Positions 1-11,654 of a stretch of 64,000 bases of DNA are shown piece after piece; position 1 is the first letter of the stretch; every line of letters begins with the position of its first letter. Made by a program: the position numbers and the translations under genes. The notes under the pieces were generated by a model. That model made no database searches. It had not been told where the DNA came from and saw only the letters and a list, made by a program, of their open reading frames with translations. The DNA comes from Norana najaformis. Its lineage: Eukaryota > Annelida > Clitellata > Crassiclitellata > Hormogastridae. The stretch is from the NCBI GenBank assembly GCA_964023275.1, contig OZ029915.1, positions 13,522,712 through 13,586,711 of the forward strand, in the 5' to 3' direction.

Positions 1-2
1 AA

Positions 3-1196
3 TCAACTTCACACAGTGAACGTTTTGACCAAAAAGAGTTGAGTGATCTGATCAGGGACTTAAATCTTTCCAAAGAGTCCTCTGAATTGCTTGCGTCCAG
101 ACTAAAGGAAAAGAATGCACTTCAGCCTGGAACGAAAATTACAATTTATAGAAACAGAGAAAAGGATTTGCTGCCATTCTTTACTGAAGACAACAACCTA
201 GTATTCTGTAATGACATCAGCAACTTATTGAAGAAAATTGGTCTGTCGGATTACAGCCCAGATGAGTGGCGTCTTTTTATCGACAGTTCAAAACGTAGTC
301 TGAAATGTGTGCTTTTAAATAACGGCAACAAATTTGGTTCTATTCCAATCGGTCACTCCACCAGGATGAAAGAAGAGTACAATGCCATCTCTTTAGTACT
401 GGAAAAGATAAAATACAAAGAACATCAATGGGTAATTTGTGTAGACTTGAAGATGGTAAATTTCCTCCTTGGTCAACAAAGTGGCTACACAAAGTATCCC
501 TGCTTTTTGTGTCTTTGGGACAGTAGAGCCAAGCATGAACATTGGACAAGAAAAGATTGGCCTTCGAGGAAAGACATGGTGGTTGGAGCTCAAAATGTAA
601 TCAAGGAATCTTTGGTGGCACGAGATAGGATCATACTGCCACCACTACATATAAAGCTAGGCCTGATGAAACAATTTGTCAGGGCTTTGAATAAAGAAGG
701 TTCATGCTTCGAATACATAGTACACAAGTTACCAGGAATTACAATGGAAAAATTGAAGGCTGGAATCTTCGATGGTCCACAGATCAGGCAACTTATGAAT
801 GACCCACTTTTCATACCATCAATGAATGAAATCGAATCTTGTGCCTGGTCTTCCTTTGTTCTTGTAACTAAAAATTTTCTTGGCAACAAGAAGGCAGACA
901 ATTATGCACAACTAGTAGACGATATGCTTCTTCATTTCAACAAGCTTGGCTGCAACATGAGCATTAAAGTCCTTTATCTCCACAGTCACTTAGATCGCTT
1001 TCCAGAGAATCTTGGTGACTTCAGCGAAGAGCAAGGTGAAAGATTTCACCAAGACATCAAAACAATGGAAAATCGATATCAAGGAAGATGGGATGCACAC
1101 ATGATGGCAGACTATTGCTGGAATATTATGCGCGATTGTTCCGGCAGATGCCACACTCGGAAATCATACAAAAGGAGCTTCTTCGGTGTCGAATGA
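3..1196 (+). mobile_element. Transposase-like ORF of a DNA transposon (copy 1, 5' part outside window)
   Basis: The frame is open from the left window edge to the stop at 1196 (about 397 codons seen), so the N-terminal part lies outside. It is homologous along its whole length to the ORF at 20374-22041 (shared landmarks DEWRLFIDSS, GYTKYPCFLCLWDSRA, LPPLHIKLGLMKQFV, FLGNKKADNY, HSHLD, GERFHQDI, MENRYQGRW). I infer an RNase-H-fold transposase: acidic candidates are the Asp of FIDSS, the Asp of VDLK and the Glu of GERFHQ, with a CxxC/H cluster in CFLCLWDSRAKHEHW. No stop or frameshift is visible, so it may be young. It sits in the intron before the transmembrane exon of receptor gene A, in the same orientation. 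No inverted terminus was recognised downstream. The family name is unknown to me; a co-opted host gene is the alternative. Confidence 0.7.
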
Positions 1197-1680
1197 CTTG
1201 AAATTTTTATAACAAACTTGTTCTGTTTGGTATCATATAAGTACAGTTTCAGGTACTACCATTTTCTTTTAAGTATTTGTATTATTATGTTTATTTAGTG
1301 TATCACATAATAAATTGTGCACTACATAATTATAGCTATAGCCTTATGTTTTATGGGCGAGCAGAGGCAAGGACTGGTATATGGCATAATGTTCTATATC
1401 TCGAAAACTAGACCTGCTGGGAGAAAACTGGTGCCTTTTCTGGAATCAGCAGGTCAAATATATCCAGAAACAGTTCTAACATTTGAGGCAACAAATTATG
1501 TGTTGGCCAGTGTAATTTATTTATTCATAACACGCTTTTGTGAGGCCTATAAGCAGCGCTAGAAAAATGTAAGGATACACTTATTCGAAAAGCCTACAAA
1601 TTTATGCATCCAAAGCCTTCTTCTCAACGCGCCGCCGATAGTGAAATGAATAATTAGCTCTTTTGATTATTTGATCTTAG
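1197..1680. other. Intron and transposon 3' flank, no gene recognised
   Basis: AT-rich sequence between the transposase stop and the splice acceptor of the gene A transmembrane exon. An 81-codon frame at 1317-1562 has no recognisable domain and is probably chance. The exact right end of the transposon could not be placed. Confidence 0.4.
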
Positions 1681-2382
1681 TTCTTGCAATTGTGGCGATT
1701 TGCGGATTTACTGCGGCAATATGTCTGATAATCATGTGCATTGGAGCGATTTGTCAACGACGGTACGTAGCCTACAAGCTTACTATATATCTCTTTGTAA
1801 GTTTCTTCGCAAACTTATTAGACATAGTTCTTTGACTGGTTTTGCGTTCAAAGAACTCTCGATGTTGTGACTAGCTTTAGTTAAGGTTCTATTGACTATT
1901 TCTATTCTAATTGTAACTTCTTCTTAACTTTATGTTATTACCTTTTAATCCTTTTTTGATGAGAAAAATGCAATATATTTTTTTTAAATCATAAGGTAGT
2001 TAATTATTTTGCTATTTAGTTTTGGGGATTCTGGGGCTTTTGAAAACATATTCTTCCTCGCGTTGCCTAAAAATACTCAAGGCATGTATGAATTTTTATA
2101 TGTTTAAATCCTGGTATGTCTTGGAATTGCAGATTTTACGCCAGGAGCAGGAATCATCGCGAATATAAGACATTTAATTATCAAATAAATTCGGCCAGAC
2201 ATCAGCAGTCGGAGCAACAAACTCTGTCCGGTGACACATCGGAAGTCGCTGCAAGAAACGATATGATTGGCTTCAAAGTTCAACAGCTGTCGGCGCATGC
2301 GATGTACGTTGGTCAGAGTGAATTCAACGAAAGGATTCCAAGCGATGTAGACGGCAACGAATGTGCAGGTGCTCGTCTCTGA
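1681..2382 (+). CDS. Receptor gene A, last two exons: transmembrane segment and cytoplasmic tail
   Basis: Exon 1681-1762 follows a TTAG acceptor and ends at a GTACGT donor. It encodes a Cys-rich transmembrane helix (LAIVAICGFTAAICLIIMCI) and a stop-transfer QRR. Exon 2133-2382 completes the split Arg codon and encodes an 83-residue cytoplasmic tail ending at TGA, with HREYKTFN, VQQLSAHAMYVGQSEFNE and a C-terminal ARL. Both exons match the last two exons of genes B and C in phase; the TM exon is 82 bp in all three. The lectin, CUB-like and sushi-like exons must lie left of the window; a transposase copy occupies the intervening intron. A polyadenylation signal AATAAA lies at about 2603. Role is inferred: a cell-surface lectin receptor with a signalling or endocytic tail. 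Confidence 0.75.
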
Positions 2383-2602
2383 GTCAATCGTCGAACGAAA
2401 ATAACGCTATTTTACCTTCTTGTGTGTAGGGATGCTATATTATGCATCTGCAGACGATGCGAGCTTAAGGCAACTGCTGATTAATCTCTATCTGCTAAAT
2501 GCGTGCAAACTGTGACGTTTCTGTATACTGCATGTAAACGTGGACCTCAGATTTTCAATTTCATTTGAGGGCGTGGTGTTTATATCCAAAGCTATTTGCA
2601 AC

Positions 2603-2608
2603 AATAAA
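2603..2608 (+). promoter_or_regulatory. Polyadenylation signal of receptor gene A
   Basis: AATAAA about 220 bp after the gene A stop codon, the first canonical signal downstream of it. Confidence 0.5.
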
Positions 2609-3019
2609 CATTATAAAACATGAATCTGGTTCAAGTGTATTACTACAAAATTTTCTCAATTGTAATATAACTGTTAAATCCCAATTCTGACCATGTATTC
2701 CGGTTTTGGTATGTATACATCGTGCCATTTGTATGGTGTCCGCTGAAAAGCTTTTAAAGGCACTTGCCGATAGCCAAAATAATGCTGACGTTTGTTAAGA
2801 ACTCCAGCATCATTTACGCTAAGAACTCTGGGCTACAACCTTCAGTAATTTTTCATGCCGAGGTATATGAATTTAATTTAAATATTTATCTATTATGGGT
2901 TCAATCCAATACCAGCGTTCAAATGATCCAATTATAGGACGATAGGATGATTATAAAATGTTGCGTTGTTTTCGGTATAAATAGATCTTATTAATCATAA
3001 TTATAACTCATAAATAGAG

Positions 3020-3175
3020 GGCATATCGTAATCGTATCGTAATCGTTGTTCCAAGATTTCTACAGCACCCAAAGAAAAGCCACGTCACGGGAACCAGCTT
3101 ATTCATAAGCGCTATGTCAAAACAAAATCGATAGGCAAATGTGTTCGGTTCCAGGTCAAGATCCAAGAATCATGC
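3020..3175 (+). repeat. SINE tail fragment
   Basis: The reverse complement of this stretch matches 24040-24165 over about 120 bp (shared words GGTTCCCG, AATAAGCTGGTTCCC, ATCGATTTTGTTTTGAC). It is bordered on the left by an (ATCGTA)n run typical of SINE tails. It points opposite to the SINE head at 3605-3850. Confidence 0.6.
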
Positions 3176-3604
3176 ACAGAGACAACGTGGCAGCTACGGT
3201 GGGTGATGTCTGGGATTGGAGCTGAAAGAGGTATAAGAGGAGGAAGGTTATAAAACGGTTTTCCAATATCAGATGAGTAAATCAAGGACATCCAGAAGTA
3301 TTGTTATAGAAGATGCCTACCTTCCATTAAAATTTGCTGTTTCGTTTACAACCGCATTACACTGCTGCTTCTATGAGCTACGGAAGCACTTGCTTCTCAT
3401 GACGCTATTTGTCTCTTGCATGTATGTATGCCTCGAACAGGAGTAATTACTTCAACCATATGGCCCTATACAATTTATATGTTCGTGTAGATGAAACATA
3501 GCTTTATAACGATATTCCAAAATTCAGAACGTATTCTGATACATGAATTATGAATCATTATTACTATAACAGAAGCCGAGAAGTAGGCCTACTCATATAC
3601 AGCA

Positions 3605-3850
3605 CCAATTTTTCAACCTCGGCCATGCTTGACCCTGCTTGTTTTTCGATGAATCTATCGGGTGAAATTCTTCACCAACGCTGCCCGTTTGAATGGGGCC
3701 ACGCCATTTAAGGTCCCCGTGCACAGGCCGTACTAGCTCGAGATTCAGATCTCTGAAATAAACCACGATCGAGTTGCGAACCGGCATCCTGACGCATAAA
3801 GGCGCCTTGACTGAAGTGCGCTTTAACCGATTTAGCAAATTCAAGATCCT
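3605..3850 (-). repeat. tRNA-derived SINE, head and core (copy 1)
   Basis: On the minus strand it has a tRNA-like head: a D-arm/box A region GCTAAATCGGTTAAAGCGC (about 3818-3839) and a box B-like GGTTCGCAACTCG (about 3770-3782). A core shared with 23965-24335 follows (CCATTCAAACGGGCAGCG on the minus strand). The box A to B spacing fits an internal RNA polymerase III promoter. The copy is diverged and probably inactive. Confidence 0.7.
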
Positions 3851-4049
3851 AGTGCTGAGACAGGCTTCTCTTCTTGGCAGATCACCAGCATACGTAGAGG
3901 AACCTGTGTTCTACTCTAGTGTCAACCAGGTGACTATCGAAGCGCTCTGCTTCCTGCGAAGATACGCAGGTACCGTGCGTACGTACATAAACTCGATCGC
4001 ATTATGCCTTCTTCCATGTTTGACATTTCTCTTCGAACAGTCTTCTGTT

Positions 4050-4184
4050 GCATATACTTACTGTTGCATTTGACTCAGTTTAACATACGCTTTCAAAATT
4101 CCGTAAAACTCTTGTTTATTCAATTTTGTAAGATGTTTGCAGCGCTTTTGGTACATGCAAGGCACTACATTAATTGTTTTTGTG

Positions 4185-4216
<32 letters not shown>

Positions 4217-5170
4217 CATACATATTCATATTACGATGCCTTCATGACTTAGCTTATTGTTTGCCGGCATATAAAATCGGAGAGTTAGACGTTGAACTGA
4301 TGCATGAAATATCGAAATCGAAATACACGTACAGCTGTACATGAATCACAGCATAATATCTGCGATTTTTTTATTTGGAAAGTCATCAAATCATTTCCTC
4401 CGTCTACATAGGAAAAATGTTTATCTTAATTTTTCTGTATATTGAAAGTAACTGATAGAAGTGATAGAGTCAGCAACGTTCCACTTGCCAGTAACAACTA
4501 TAAGGACAACAGCCACAATATTGTTGATAACAATATTCAGGTCTCCCTCTCTTCCATTTGTCGTTCACTGCTGCAAATAAAAGTTTAAAAAATTCAATAG
4601 CATTCTGTAAATTGCATATTTTGAGTAGGGGCTAAATGTAAAAGTCAGTACAATGGCGAACACTTGTGCAGCCACCATTAGGAACGAGGTTATATAGATA
4701 TCCTTCCATAAACTTCAAGACGATAGTTATATCCAGAATAGAAATGAAGCGTTTCTTCCGCCAACCCTTAAAATTGGTAAATCATACCTGGTGGAAGATT
4801 TATATATAGCCATAAGTACATTGGGTTATATGTTTTATGCGCCGAGGGATGAGCTACGAGTGATCGTTTCAAATCTGATATGGTATAGTCGGCTGTATTT
4901 CTCTTTTAATTACTTTTCAGTTCTATTTTTCGAATATTTACTTTTTGTTTCTGCTTTTGTAGAGGTAATATCGTTTTTGGTTAATTTATTTAATCGATAT
5001 CCTGCTTTTAATGCAAATTTTCGCTGGCCATTTCAATTTTGTCTGGACTGAACCCATCTCATCACTGCAGTCTGATGCGCTTTATTCCGCTTGGCGAGTT
5101 CCCCATTTCTTCAGCATCTCTGTTGTATAACTCCAAATCTAACCTTATTTCGCTGAGCTAACGAATCAAC
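4050..5170. other. Intergenic, no gene seen; (ATAC)n microsatellite
   Basis: AT-rich sequence with a short (ATAC)n microsatellite at about 4194-4225. Open frames here are short and without recognisable domains. Confidence 0.4.
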
Positions 5171-5689
5171 GCGCATAGCTGAAAAATCTTGACTGTCTTA
5201 TATCCAATTAGGCTCCGTCTTCCTACTTGCTGCATGCCATCAGAATGTTGTTGTACAGTCTCTGCCTTGCCATGTACATTCTTTACCTGTTGTTCATTCG
5301 ATACATCTGACGGATACACTCTTCTATCTGCCAAGACAATATGTCACCTCAAAGGCGAAGTCAACTGTCCTGTTCCGAAATTAAGATCCTTTGACGCATA
5401 TTCTTTATACTTAATTAAGCCAACTACAAGTAAGTTACCTGCGCGTCTCTTTGTGGCTGGTGTGGGTCATGATTCACACTGTACTAAGTGCCCATCTAGA
5501 TCTGGATCACATGTTAACATCTTCTCTAACTTGCCTACCTATTGCTCCTTCTTTCTGGTGACAATTACCTGAATCCCGGCCCTCATTGTCTTAACGCCAT
5601 TGATTTCTCTCACCTAACCTTTCACTCTATCCGTAACAAATTCCTTCTAAATTATATCTGTCATCATCCCACTGATATTCTTGCTTTAA

Positions 5690-6130
5690 ACCAAACATAG
5701 CTCCAACTTTCTGAATACGCCTTCTTTCTTCTTCGTCGTTTTCTTCCCCGAGTGTGCCTTGGCAGGGGGTCGAGGTGGAGGAGTAGCCATTCTCTACAAG
5801 TTGTGTCTCAAACTGTCTCGTTTTCCACTTTCTAATATGCGTACAAAGTGTTTTTAATGTTTTGCCGAAACTCTCGACTCTCGTTATGGGACCAGGTGGA
5901 TAACATTCATTAACATTTATTTAACCTCCATTAGTTCCACTTCCTGGCTTTCTTACAGAATTTGCATTTTGAGTTCAATTTACTTCAACTGCTAAAGCGA
6001 ATTTCTAATGTTCATAGATATGTTTGAAAATTCCATTATGCAAATGATCTTCATTATATGAGCCAAGAAATATAAGACTGTTCATGCGCAACTGCCATCA
6101 CTTCAACGGAACTTTTCACTTAAAATTAAA
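5690..6130 (+). mobile_element. LINE endonuclease-domain fragment (decayed)
   Basis: Translation around 5745-5800 gives AGGRGGGVAILYK, the Gly-rich strand typical of apurinic-type endonuclease domains of CR1/Jockey-like LINEs. Endonuclease-like residues follow in the same general register (GTRWITFINIYL, then SSTSW). Stops interrupt the frame. No reverse transcriptase is attached. The preceding Cys-rich frame at 5189-5572 may be part of the same element but shows no clear motif. Confidence 0.45.
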
Positions 6131-6448
6131 CTAACCAGCTAAAATTTCGCCAGTGGGCAATAGAAGGAATTTTCATGTCTGTCTACCGTTTCCTTATGCA
6201 ATTTCTAAACAGTTCCAAGTTTCAATCAAAATTTCAGATGAGTTAAACCTTTCGTATCATAGCAACTCAGTGCAAGTGCTATCATACCTGTAACTTGAGA
6301 AAATTTGGTGCTACACATTAACAGTTGACTCTGAGACATTCTGTTATAGCAATGTTGAGAATCACGTTGCATTTCTTAGCGGAAAGTCCACTTGTTTGAA
6401 TCGCAAATTTCGCCTAAAATGCTGAGTTAAGGTCATTTTTTAACTTAC

Positions 6449-6598
6449 TTGACAAGGGTGAAAGATCCGATATTATACCTTGGCGCTTGATTTGTCTGCG
6501 CAGTGCATCGATGTATTCCCTGGACGAATAGCCTTTGCCATCTAGTTCGGCCTTCTTCCAATTCTCATTTGGCACTTGTTTTTCATCGCCCTCAAACC
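6449..6598 (-). CDS. Candidate second exon of a secreted peptide precursor
   Basis: On the minus strand a GAAAG acceptor is followed by 150 open bases ending at a strong donor (CAA|GTAAGTT). The exon enters and leaves in phase 1, so it joins in frame to the signal-peptide exon at 8085-8184. It encodes a hydrophilic segment: FEGDEKQVPNENWKKAELDG, then SSREYIDALRRQIKRQGIISD. The dibasic LRR and KR sites suggest prohormone-convertase cleavage, and the Gln after KR could become pyroglutamate. I recognise no family. The next exon, expected at lower coordinates, was not found. A chance frame remains possible. Confidence 0.4.
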
Positions 6599-6989
6599 CT
6601 TTCAATACAACCAATATTAAATTGCTGTAGTTCTTCCGTTGGCTATGTAGCTTTCGCAAATGATTCAAGAACTGCTAAACCATGCAAACTACGGGAAAGC
6701 GCAAAATGCAATACGGAGGTAAAGATCTTGTCAGATATCGACTGTAAGTGGCGTTAAAGTTCCTTATAAGCCACAGGTTCATCTGTAAACAAATGATGCA
6801 TAGATATCTAGAAAAGTCATCACTGGCGTGCTTTCGAAACACCTGCTGTAGAGCTCAACCAACGGAGACTCATCCCGAGTTGACAGTTGAACCATAAACG
6901 GAATTCATGAACCGCATTGCATTCAGAATGAGTTTCGACAACAGCCGACAAGACTGACTGGTACTCCCATTCAGGCGGTAGAATGCGCT

Positions 6990-7195
6990 ATGCCCGGATA
7001 TCGCTCGGGCCACCAGGTCTGTGCAGAAGAGGCAGTCGTCTGTATTCGGCCGATTGTTCATACCATCTCTTTGTGATTGATATTGAAGAACCTCGTCTTA
7101 CCGTTGTTTCACCGGATCCGAGAATTTCCGGTCGCAGACGGCATATGTAAGTATTTCGTTCGACAAGTCCAATGGTTATAATGAATCGATTCAAG
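6990..7195 (-). repeat. Block paralogous to 11025-11175, possible exon
   Basis: The minus strand reads NNRPNTDDCLFCTDLVARAI; the corresponding minus-strand segment at about 11025-11175 reads NNRPPGDECLSCSNLIARGI. Nucleotide similarity extends upstream across about 150 bp. It could be an exon with a CxxC motif in the intron of the peptide gene, or a low-copy dispersed repeat. Function unknown. Confidence 0.35.
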
Positions 7196-7839
7196 CACCA
7201 TGGAGAAACGAAAGGCTTAAGTTAAACCCAAGAAAAAGATCCGAAATGCATACCCAGGCTCAGTATAAGTCCGACCATTGCAAGAATCATTAAGCAAATG
7301 CTGCACATAACAAACTAATGTATCCAAATGAAACAAAAAGCAGAACAATAGTCACCTTGGCTATTTGACTACTTGACTACTGACACACTTACTTGATCCT
7401 AGACGCCTTGATTGTGTCTCGCGCCAGAATAGTGTTGGGCTGGTCCGAACTTTGGAATTTATTGTCCAGTTCTGTGCTTTGTGTCAGTTCTTTAATGTCA
7501 TTTACGTCTAACTTAAACATTGATTAATGATTTGTGCATTTTTATAACTGTGCTATAGAAGTTATTAGATTAGATTTGAAAATGTCCGGAGCGTTGTCAT
7601 TCTCAAGGAAGCGACTGTTTCCGCCTCCACGGCTACCATAGGAGAATCCTGTAATACATTCGGGTTCGTTGCGTGGATGTGTGCTACATAACAAGTAGAA
7701 GAATTGAAGATAAACAGCTCAGAGACTGAACCCTGTGTAACACCTGAACGAAAGGTGATAGGCTTATGGTAAGTGTTTTTATTGCAACTTATTGAGGACA
7801 ATCCATAGAAGAACAGAACCTAAACCTCTAAATGGTGTA

Positions 7840-7930
7840 ATCGTAATCGTAATTGCACTTTATATGACACGTCTTCAAGAAAAGTGCTCAGTAGTGCTCC
7901 CGACCAGATAACACAAGACCACGACCGAAT
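7840..7930 (-). repeat. SINE-like tail fragment with (GATTAC)n
   Basis: Contains tandem (GTAATC)n next to a segment ATTGCACTTTATATGACACG, the arrangement seen at other SINE tails here. No tRNA-like head is visible. Confidence 0.35.
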
Positions 7931-8084
7931 ATAATGGTCTTCAATCGCTGGCGAAATATAGTCAGAGAAAGGGCAGAGTCGTTACCAAGAAATCATTTCT
8001 AACAATCGATCAGAAAGAATTTTGATTCTGTATAAATACAGTTGTCATGAAAATACATGAGAAATAACTAAAAAGATGTCTTAC

Positions 8085-8184
8085 GATTGTCGATCAGGAA
8101 TGAGTCGGCATTGTCTGATTCTGCAGATGACCATCTAACGAACAGTGCTGCGAACAGCATCAACGACACCAGAACGGTTTTCAT
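8085..8184 (-). CDS. Signal-peptide exon of a candidate small secreted protein
   Basis: The minus-strand ATG at 8184 opens MKTVLVSLMLFAALFVRWSS, then AESDNADSFLIDN, and ends in phase 1 at donor C|GTAAGAC. The n-region, hydrophobic core and SSA cleavage context make a textbook secretory signal. A TATA-like box lies about 70 bp upstream (8251-8257). Splicing to the exon at 6449-6598 keeps the frame. The protein family is not recognised; a neuropeptide- or defence-peptide-like precursor is a guess from the dibasic sites in the next exon. Confidence 0.5.
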
Positions 8185-8250
8185 GTTACACTCTACAATT
8201 CCTTAGTTAACACAGTCAAGACGACATCTATAGTCTCCTGTCTAGGCAGA

Positions 8251-8257
8251 ATTTATA
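8251..8257 (-). promoter_or_regulatory. TATA-like box of the candidate secreted-peptide gene
   Basis: TATAAAT on the minus strand, about 65-70 bp before the signal-peptide ATG, a normal distance for a short 5' UTR. Confidence 0.35.
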
Positions 8258-9411
8258 TGTACTGTTGTAAGCTTTTCTCTTATTTAACGACTATACTCGA
8301 GTAGACCTAGATCGATTTCTTATTTGCACAACCTCATTCTGAGTCGCTCAACGTCAGTTTGTGTTGACTATGCGGATGCTGATAGGCTACTGTGCTTGTC
8401 ACTAGGAAAACACATTTAGGCTACGATAAATGCGGAGACTGAACGCTGTAGAAATGTTCTTGCCACTGCTATTATTATGAGACCTGTGATAATAACCGAG
8501 GCAAGAGGAAAGATAATTCACGCTTGTTTTCTTCCCACACCCGCCCGTGTTATTAGGCAAACTGACAGTTTTTGGGTGGTTCATCAATGTCAGAACTAGA
8601 TCCTGCTTTAGATGCGAATGTTTTAACTGCAGCTATTAGGCCTACATACCTTAAATTATCTAATTATTTGCAACAGTAAACAAAATACTAAGAATGTGAA
8701 TGTGTGATCTAACGCATTTGAACGATCCTTTAGGAAATCGTTAAATGTTTCTTATAAAAGCATCAGAAACAGCAATTTCACCAAATCATGAATCAAAAAA
8801 TAAGAAGATAAACGCGCATTGGTTTTAAGAATTTCAAAGTGGCTGGTTGTGGACGCACGCGAGACAGCAAGTTAAGATTTTTAAAGATACAGTTTCATCA
8901 ACTTACACTTGATTATGAAATGCATATTCGCACTATTAAGCGCTTACCATGCGATATGCTGCAATATGTCTTTGTCATTTCCAAGAGTCAATGAAGCCTG
9001 TCTGGCTAGTCTACCTACGTCGCATGTCATGTTCATTGTTCAATGTCTATGATAAATGTGAATTCTTCATTCTGTGTTCATATTTCTAGACCCTTAATGT
9101 AGCGCCTTTAGTTAGTACCTAAAAATATCGGCTGACTATCTATCTGATATCAAAAGATATGACTTACAATGAGTTAAAAATGTGTGAAAAAACGAATCCT
9201 GCGATTCTTATACAGTATAAGATTATGTCAAAGTATGATCCAGTACTTGAGTACGTAAGATGAGTTCAGGCTCATGTTCCGTTAGATCTGCAGATCTCCA
9301 CGGGCAGTAAAGCGCAGCAATTGTCGACCAGTTTAACTCCAGAACACAGTTGCGATATGTGATGTAATATAACTCGACAATTGTGAGGCGTCTTCAAAAT
9401 CTTAGCGTGGT

Positions 9412-9555
9412 CGTTGCCTCACTTGGTGATATATTCTCCAGAGAAATAACAGGTGGATTCGTTGCCTCACTTGGCGATAACTTCTCCAGAGAAATACCAG
9501 GTGGATTCGTTGCCTCACTTGGCGATATCTTCTCCAGAGAAATACCAGGTGGCTG
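9412..9555 (+). repeat. 48-bp minisatellite, three units
   Basis: Three consecutive 48-bp units, each starting CGTTGCCTCACTTGG and ending CAGGTGGATT, differing at a few positions. The unit length is a multiple of three, so a frame (9383-9631) reads a 16-residue repeat VASLGDIFSREIPGGF. No splice context or signal supports it as a gene. Confidence 0.8.
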
Positions 9556-9984
9556 TGCGTTCCTACATCGAGCATCTAGGATTATATACTGCAGACAGAC
9601 GTTGGGGTCTGTTGTTCTTACGCTGCCGTAAAACGACGCCAACATAATGCGCTCTTGCGGCCTCTTTCTGTAGACGTCTTCGATTGACAAATCGAACCGT
9701 TTTTCCGCGAGAAACAAATAAAAATATTATCGGCCTATCGTAAGTGCATCTTTCAGATCTGTCAGCCACAAGTACGAGTTCATATATACATACATGTACC
9801 AACTTACACACATATGCACCAGTCTCAGACAATACTTATTGATCACTCAAAATGCAAATGCGTTATACCACTGTTAGGTCTATATAATATATTATTTAAT
9901 TGTTGTCTAGGTAATATTATAAATTTAGCGGTTGCAGTCTTAGTCACTGCCAAACTGATCCAATGACCATCAGCAGTTACAGTT

Positions 9985-10085
9985 CCAAGTTTTCGCTCCA
10001 TTGTACACGATGTAAATATAAATCTCCGAAATGTCTTAGCGCCACACAACAGCCACCGCAGACAAACGAACTTATTTACCGTCTA
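9985..10085 (+). repeat. SINE-core fragment
   Basis: Words such as AAATCTCCGAAATG and TTAGCGCCAC recur at 11655-11770 (minus) and 44390-44500 (plus) and resemble the SINE tail at 3020-3175. Confidence 0.4.
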
Positions 10086-10699
10086 ATGTATACGCATAGT
10101 CCATTGTCTCACGCAGGCCAAAGGGAGAGAGATAGACAGACAGACAGAGATATAGAGAGGAAATTTGGAAGAGTAAAACGGAAGAAAATCAAACGTAGCC
10201 TCGACACAATATATGGGAGTTAGGTTGTCCAGTGCTTGACACGAAAGTAGGCTTACATGAAAATCTTCCATCATCTATAGAGTAAGGTTTAGATAAAATT
10301 GAAACAGTGTAGCTGCCATTTGCTTCTCTACAAACTGTTCGTGCTACGTCTCGGCAGATATGAAGTTCTGGTAGCAATTAATGGCCATATGAATGCAGAA
10401 CAAGATTAACCAGTATGCAAACTACGCAATTGCATGGGGTCTCCGGTGACGGGGCCTCGATTGCAGTCAGAATTTTTGTACAGTGGCAAAAACTCACACA
10501 GAATTTATTTTACTATCGATTTGGTCTTAGAATTTATTCATTAGTTTAATTTAAATGAGAATCTCCACCAAACCCATCTCGCAAATTGAAAAGTCGACCA
10601 AGTAGCCAGCTGCTTTTACATAAGTTTCGTTTCTTGTAGTCAAACCTTTTTGTCAATATATAGTCTATGCTGACATAAAATTGTTTCTTACTTTAGACG

Positions 10700-10870
10700 C
10701 GTGAAAACGCTAAACAAGTCCCTTCACTGCTGTTATCGATTATTAGGGTACTAACCCTTCGAAGTTTGTTGTCCTAGTTCCTGGGTCCTAGACCCATGAA
10801 TTTTCATCCAGGTACCGGACGTGCCTTGTTGAACAAGTCCCTTCACCACTGTTACCATTTATAGCTGATA
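10700..10870 (+). repeat. Two direct copies of a ~33-bp sequence
   Basis: AACAAGTCCCTTCACTGCTG at about 10710 recurs with a few changes at about 10834; both copies are followed by a similar TTAYCRATTTAT-like stretch. The spacing is about 125 bp. No function is evident. Confidence 0.6.
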
Positions 10871-11024
10871 GTTGACTTGACATCATGTTCAGAATCTCTG
10901 GATCTCAATGCATAATGAACGACAACGGCCAATGAAGGCCGCTGAACTTGGTTGCCTCAATGTTTAGCATTTCCTCGTAAGGTGGAAGAATAGTCAGTGT
11001 TCGGTGATACCTCGAGCAATCAGG

Positions 11025-11175
11025 TTAGAGCACGACAGGCATTCGTCACCAGGCGGCCGATTGTTCCTAGAACCTCTCCGTGATTGATGTGAAGACTCTC
11101 CTCGTCCTGATTTCAGCGTATCCTAGATTTCCCGGTTGTAGACAGTGTACATAGGTCTGAGGCACACCGTCCAGG
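11025..11175 (-). repeat. Second copy of the NNRP..CxxC block
   Basis: Paralogue of 6990-7195. The minus strand has an AG acceptor-like site before an open segment reading RRGSRNNRPPGDECLSCSNL. No signal-peptide exon was found upstream on the minus strand, so it looks like a stray duplicate. Confidence 0.35.
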
Positions 11176-11654
11176 TGGTAACCTGTCCAATCTTTATAGG
11201 TGGACTGGTCCAGATTGGCGATCACACTTCCGTCACATTCGACCAATCACCGTCAGAAACTCATGGCATTTACCGACTAATCGATAAATGACTCCGAAAC
11301 ACAGACTTGGTCGCAGCTGAAGTCTGAACATACAAGAATATAATTATAGGGCAAATCCCACGTACGAAGTAGTAATCGATTGAAATGACCAGATAGAGAA
11401 AAAACGGTCATCTGCAGAACTTGAAAATCTTTTAGTTTAAGATAGATATACATCTCAGTGCCATAGAAAACGTGACATTAGGAAAATTCTTGTGATAAAC
11501 TATATATGTGTACTGTGTATTTTTGTGTAAACAAATTTCCTGAAGAAATATACACAGTGTACCACAGATGTATGTCGTCAACATAGCAAATTTAGATAGC
11601 TTTCAAAATGCACAGCATTACATTTGTCTGTTGCATACAAATTTGAGCAGCAGC

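Noticed and set aside
1317-1562. 81-codon frame after the transposase
   Set aside because: No domain, no homologue among the other copies, AT-rich intron context.
5189-5572. 127-codon Cys-rich frame as a secreted protein
   Set aside because: No signal peptide or splice context; Cys come from T/G-rich codons and the frame leads into a LINE endonuclease fragment.
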